A DNA stretch of 5,579 nucleotides from Acidobacteriota bacterium (GTDB lineage Bacteria; Acidobacteriota; Terriglobia; UBA7540), in contig JAJYHU010000228.1 in the NCBI GenBank assembly GCA_021784615.1, positions 1-5,579 on the forward strand. The letters are read 5' to 3'. The notes under the pieces were generated by a model. That model had not been told where the DNA came from. It worked only from the letters and a program-made list of their open reading frames with translations, and did no database searches. Numbering within the stretch: the stretch's first letter is position 1; each line of letters opens with the position of its first letter. Below are positions 5,473-5,579 of this stretch, piece after piece. A program made the translations under genes and the position numbers.

Positions 5473-5579
5473 CTGTACTAAATAATGCTCTTAATTACTC
5501 CCCACGGTCGCGTTCAATTCCTCGATGCCCTTGCGCACGTTGGCGACCAGATCATCCAGCGAATTGAACAGGAAATTCG
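5467..5579 (-). mobile_element. IS630-like insertion sequence, one end, inserted in the glucoamylase gene
   Basis: Glucoamylase coding holds through GTG CTA (RRVL) and breaks right after the TA at 5465-5466. IS630/Tc1-type elements insert at TA and duplicate it, so the element would begin at 5467 with AGTTGACTGTACTAAATAAT. Only 24 bases separate this point from the stop of a transposase-like frame on the minus strand, typical of the short non-coding ends of these elements. The other end, its inverted repeat and the rest of the glucoamylase gene lie beyond the window. The boundary is inferred from where homology ends. Confidence 0.6.
5491..5579 (-). CDS. IS630-family transposase, C-terminal end only
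   Basis: On the minus strand a frame enters from the right edge and ends with TAA at 5493-5491, giving 28 residues that contain FLFNSLDDLVANVRKGIEEL. A phrase of the form F-S-L-D-L-x-x-x-I/V-R-x-x-I-x-x-L-N is the usual ending of IS630-like DDE transposases, whose last helices follow the catalytic domain. The DDE residues are outside the window. The fragment is short, so the family assignment is moderate. Its position directly beside a broken gene strengthens the reading. Confidence 0.55.
   Translation of the reverse strand, partial: NFLFNSLDDLVANVRKGIEELNATVGSN

Overview
The window is bacterial DNA carrying part of a glycogen / alpha-1,4-glucan breakdown locus. All genes read on the + strand except a transposase fragment entering from the right edge. 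GC content is moderate to high. The proteins (a two-segment slipin, a glucan phosphorylase ending in ILWQR, a DUF2934 tail, a bacterial GH15 glucoamylase, an IS630-like transposase) resemble soil or environmental groups such as Verrucomicrobiota or Acidobacteriota. That placement is a guess from protein flavour; no marker gene is present.

Layout: 1-138 is the 3' end of an alpha-glucan phosphorylase cut by the window edge. A good candidate promoter at 165-191 leads into a slipin (stomatin-like SPFH membrane protein) whose best start is 237. From 1161 to 1545 there is no intact gene. This gap holds a 9-bp perfect hairpin and, at 1369-1506, a second, headless phosphorylase C-terminus whose last 27 codons align without gaps to the first one. 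A tightly packed run of four genes follows: a GlgX-type debranching-enzyme N-terminus that stops right after its CBM48 domain (1546-2088), 4-alpha-glucanotransferase malQ (2085-3740), a HAD phosphatase (3737-4372), and the N-terminal part of a GH15 glucoamylase (4369-5472). Each of the three junctions is a 4-base ATGA stop/start overlap with a Shine-Dalgarno sequence just upstream. The glucoamylase reading frame breaks at a TA dinucleotide near 5465, and 24 bases further the stop codon of an IS630-like transposase appears on the minus strand.

How the genes fit together (known functions plus inference): phosphorylase releases glucose-1-phosphate from glucan, debranching enzyme opens branch points, MalQ reshuffles short maltodextrins, glucoamylase releases glucose, and the HAD protein could act on a sugar phosphate, possibly glucose-1-phosphate as E. 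coli YihX does. Several parts are damaged or altered. The second phosphorylase is only a tail. The debranching enzyme lacks its GH13 catalytic domain. MalQ has Asp where the family's acid/base Glu is expected and carries a C-terminal DUF2934 segment. The glucoamylase lost most of its catalytic barrel. The region therefore looks like a glycogen operon that is being remodelled or is decaying. I found no CRISPR array, tRNA or rRNA, and no clear candidate for a wholly new system. The most unusual elements are the free-standing CBM48 protein coupled to malQ and the MalQ-DUF2934 fusion with its Asp substitution.
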